NCBI GenBank assembly: GCA_030589835.1
Contig: JAUUZS010000160.1
Span: 1 to 8,472, forward strand
Reading direction: 5' to 3'
Length of the DNA stretch: 8,472 nucleotides
Source of the DNA: Cyclobacteriaceae bacterium
Lineage (GTDB): Bacteria > Bacteroidota > Bacteroidia > Cytophagales > Cyclobacteriaceae
Shown: one piece after another, positions 7,415-8,472 of the stretch
Position numbering within the stretch: position 1 is the stretch's first letter
Layout: each line of letters begins with the position of its first letter
Notes under the pieces: generated by a model
Told to the model about the DNA's origin: nothing
Database searches by the model: none
The model's input: only the letters and a program-made list of their open reading frames with translations
Translations under genes and position numbers: made by a program

Positions 7415-8128
7415 TTAAAATTCAAGGACTTGTCGCTTTTTTGAAGGGGAAGAAAGTAGGGCAAAATCACTTATGGCCTTGATCAAAAATTTGTTGAAGG
7501 CCAATCCTGCATGATAATGCTTTAATATATGATCAGACAGATCTGTCTTAAAAAGCCAGTTCTCTGTTTTATAAAATGCGCCATAGTAAAACTGCTTGTG
7601 GGCAATTATAGGATTCTCGATACGTATGTCAATAAAATTTTTTGGCAATACCTTTTGATCTTCGCCATGCACAAAGCCAAAGAGGGATTGAAATTCCGGA
7701 GCTTCAATTATTCGGTGAAACTCTTTGTTGTTATATCCTATTTCAATGCGTATTTTTTTTAAAACTTCCTTTTCTATGAATGGCAATCCACCACCAACGA
7801 TGAGGTGTTTTAGTCCTATCTGCAAGAAAAATCCTGCATATTGAGATTTCCTTCCCCCCTTTGAAAAACCTGCCGCCATATGCGTATTGTAGGGAGGCTT
7901 ACCCTGAGAAAACCGTATATCCCGGTTTACCCTAAATAAGGCATCTTTCGCGTCCATCTGATTGCCCTGGTCAAGCTTTTTAATTTCCGGGAGCAATGCA
8001 TCGATCAGCTCTTTAAAGGGCTCTCTAACTGCCAATTCATACCATTTTCTATTCTCATCGAACCACATCTTGTTGTTGTTCTGATGCAATTGTCGAAAGA
8101 AATCTAAATATCCCTGATTAAAATACAT
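7415..8128 (-). CDS. DUF2461 domain-containing protein
   Basis: Protein of 237 residues and unknown function, predicted cytoplasmic. It shows the DUF2461 (TIGR02453) signature from end to end: an N-terminal FFRQLHQNNNKMWFDENR block, then VREPFKELIDALLPEI, then the diagnostic FRVNRDIRFSQGKPPYNTH and AAGFS, an AGFFLQI strand, and VGGGLPF. The length is normal for the family. The ATG at 8128 is chosen. Two more codons upstream there is only a TTG (8134), which adds nothing to the domain. The gene converges on treS and shares no promoter with it, so no functional link is implied. The family is widespread in Bacteroidota and other bacteria, and I know of no established biochemical role. Confidence 0.93.
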   Translation of the reverse strand: MYFNQGYLDFFRQLHQNNNKMWFDENRKWYELAVREPFKELIDALLPEIKKLDQGNQMDAKDALFRVNRDIRFSQGKPPYNTHMAAGFSKGGRKSQYAGFFLQIGLKHLIVGGGLPFIEKEVLKKIRIEIGYNNKEFHRIIEAPEFQSLFGFVHGEDQKVLPKNFIDIRIENPIIAHKQFYYGAFYKTENWLFKTDLSDHILKHYHAGLAFNKFLIKAISDFALLSSPSKKRQVLEF

Positions 8129-8145
8129 CTTCAAATTATTCTATC

Positions 8146-8284
8146 TTACTTACTGCCTACGGCTACCCTGAATTTTAATCCAAACTTTATACCCACAACA
8201 CCTGACCTTTTCTTTCCATTCTCATCACTGATGGCAACATTTATAACCCATACCTATTCGCCAATTAGGATAAACCTTGGACAA
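8146..8284 (-). pseudogene. Probable remnant of a gene's 3' end, frameshifted
   Basis: The last 35 codons before the TAA at 8146 have a strongly coding-like pattern, with roughly nine in ten codons starting with a purine. They read as alternating beta-strand-like sequence (NVAISDENGKK, then GVVGIKFGLKFRVAVGSK). There is no in-frame ATG; a TAG lies at 8254-8256. A 15-codon stretch in another minus frame just upstream (8284-8240, YPNWRIGMGYK) joins smoothly to VAISDENG if one base (8239) is treated as an insertion. Read this way it resembles the C-terminal strands of a beta-rich, perhaps outer-membrane, protein. The family is not recognised. The frameshift and the lack of a start favour a decayed gene; a sequencing error or a chance open frame remain possible. 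Confidence 0.35.
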
Positions 8285-8367
8285 TCAAATCCATCAAACA
8301 CCTATCATAAAACATAGTTGTTTTTCCTTATGCCAGTTACGATATGCCACCAATCAGGAATAATAAT

Positions 8368-8472
8368 TTAGTTTGAAACAGGAAAGTTATAAAAGTACCG
8401 CCAGTAATTAGTACCCCAATTTGGGGGATATTGAGAATAATATCCATTATGTCGGCTATTAGTCATATTGGC
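8368..8472 (-). CDS. Possible C-terminal end of a gene cut by the window edge
   Basis: A minus-strand frame is open from the window edge to a TAA at 8368-8370, 34 codons. The peptide is rich in Tyr, Trp, Asn, Pro and Gly (NGYYSQYPPNWGTNYWRYF), a composition more like a real protein tail than random AT-rich DNA. It shares a frame with the downstream remnant, so it may be part of the same decayed gene or an intact neighbour ending here. The family is not recognised. Thirty-four open codons alone are weak evidence. Confidence 0.3.
   Translation of the reverse strand, partial: ANMTNSRHNGYYSQYPPNWGTNYWRYFYNFPVSN

Larger units (their letters stand above)
8129..8472. other. Region without an intact gene at the right edge
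   Basis: No complete gene is visible in these 344 bases. One minus-strand frame reads as four blocks of 34, 20, 15 and 35 codons, separated by stops at 8368-8370, 8305-8307 with 8302-8304, and 8254-8256, and ends at 8146-8148. The outer two blocks look most like protein and are listed separately. No convincing promoter for the DUF2461 gene was found. A GGATATT-gagaat-AATATCC hairpin lies at 8426-8445. A plus-strand frame across about 8150-8310 is also open but looks like the antisense shadow of the decayed minus-strand sequence. Confidence 0.4.

Noticed and set aside
8414..8426. Palindrome CCCCAA-T-TTGGGG, a possible operator
   Set aside because: It falls inside the open minus-strand frame at the right edge, where it encodes Pro-Pro-Asn-Trp-Gly, so codon content may explain it. 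There is no gene start beside it to regulate.
8449..8472. ATG at 8449 as the start of a plus-strand gene
   Set aside because: Only eight codons are visible, no convincing promoter precedes it, and the minus-strand frame is more protein-like.

Overview
The window looks like chromosomal DNA from a member of the Bacteroidota, probably a free-living Cytophagales- or Flavobacteriia-like bacterium. The DNA is AT-rich and the gene starts lack Shine-Dalgarno sequences. Candidate promoters resemble the phylum's TTTG / TAnnTTTG type. The protein families also fit: a secreted protein with a carboxypeptidase-like regulatory domain, a tandem-domain universal stress protein, and a DUF2461 protein. The assignment rests on pattern recognition; no search was run.

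Layout. On the minus strand, positions 28-3492 carry three genes read right to left: a two-domain universal stress protein (2617-3492), an MscS-type mechanosensitive channel (1497-2426) and a secreted carboxypeptidase-regulatory-like protein (28-1323). A strong hairpin terminator (2468-2507) separates the first two. The gaps of 190 and 173 bases suggest separate transcription units. Positions 3493-3938 form a divergent intergenic region. It holds a 139-bp MITE-like inverted-repeat element, apparently flanked by a 7-bp target duplication, plus candidate promoters. On the plus strand, 3939-7265 encodes a 1108-residue fusion of trehalose synthase (TreS, GH13) with a maltokinase-like (Mak/Pep2) domain. 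A convergent DUF2461 gene (7415-8128, minus) follows. The right edge (8129-8472) has no intact gene but shows coding-like fragments on the minus strand, including a probable decayed gene end.

How the genes relate. TreS, MscS and Usp all fit osmotic and general stress. TreS interconverts maltose and trehalose, MscS releases solutes on hypo-osmotic shock, and Usp proteins accompany stress or growth arrest. This is a thematic neighbourhood, not a demonstrated operon.

Main observation. The Mak half of the fusion has lost the residues that define maltokinase catalysis. The HGDxHLGQ loop reads HGNYDLNA and the DFEGEP metal-binding motif reads NFEGDS. The ATP-site lysine region, the surrounding fold signature and the whole reading frame remain intact, and the TreS catalytic triad is complete. 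This points to a TreS-pseudokinase fusion. Second in interest are the MITE-like element upstream of treS and the decayed coding remnant at the right edge.
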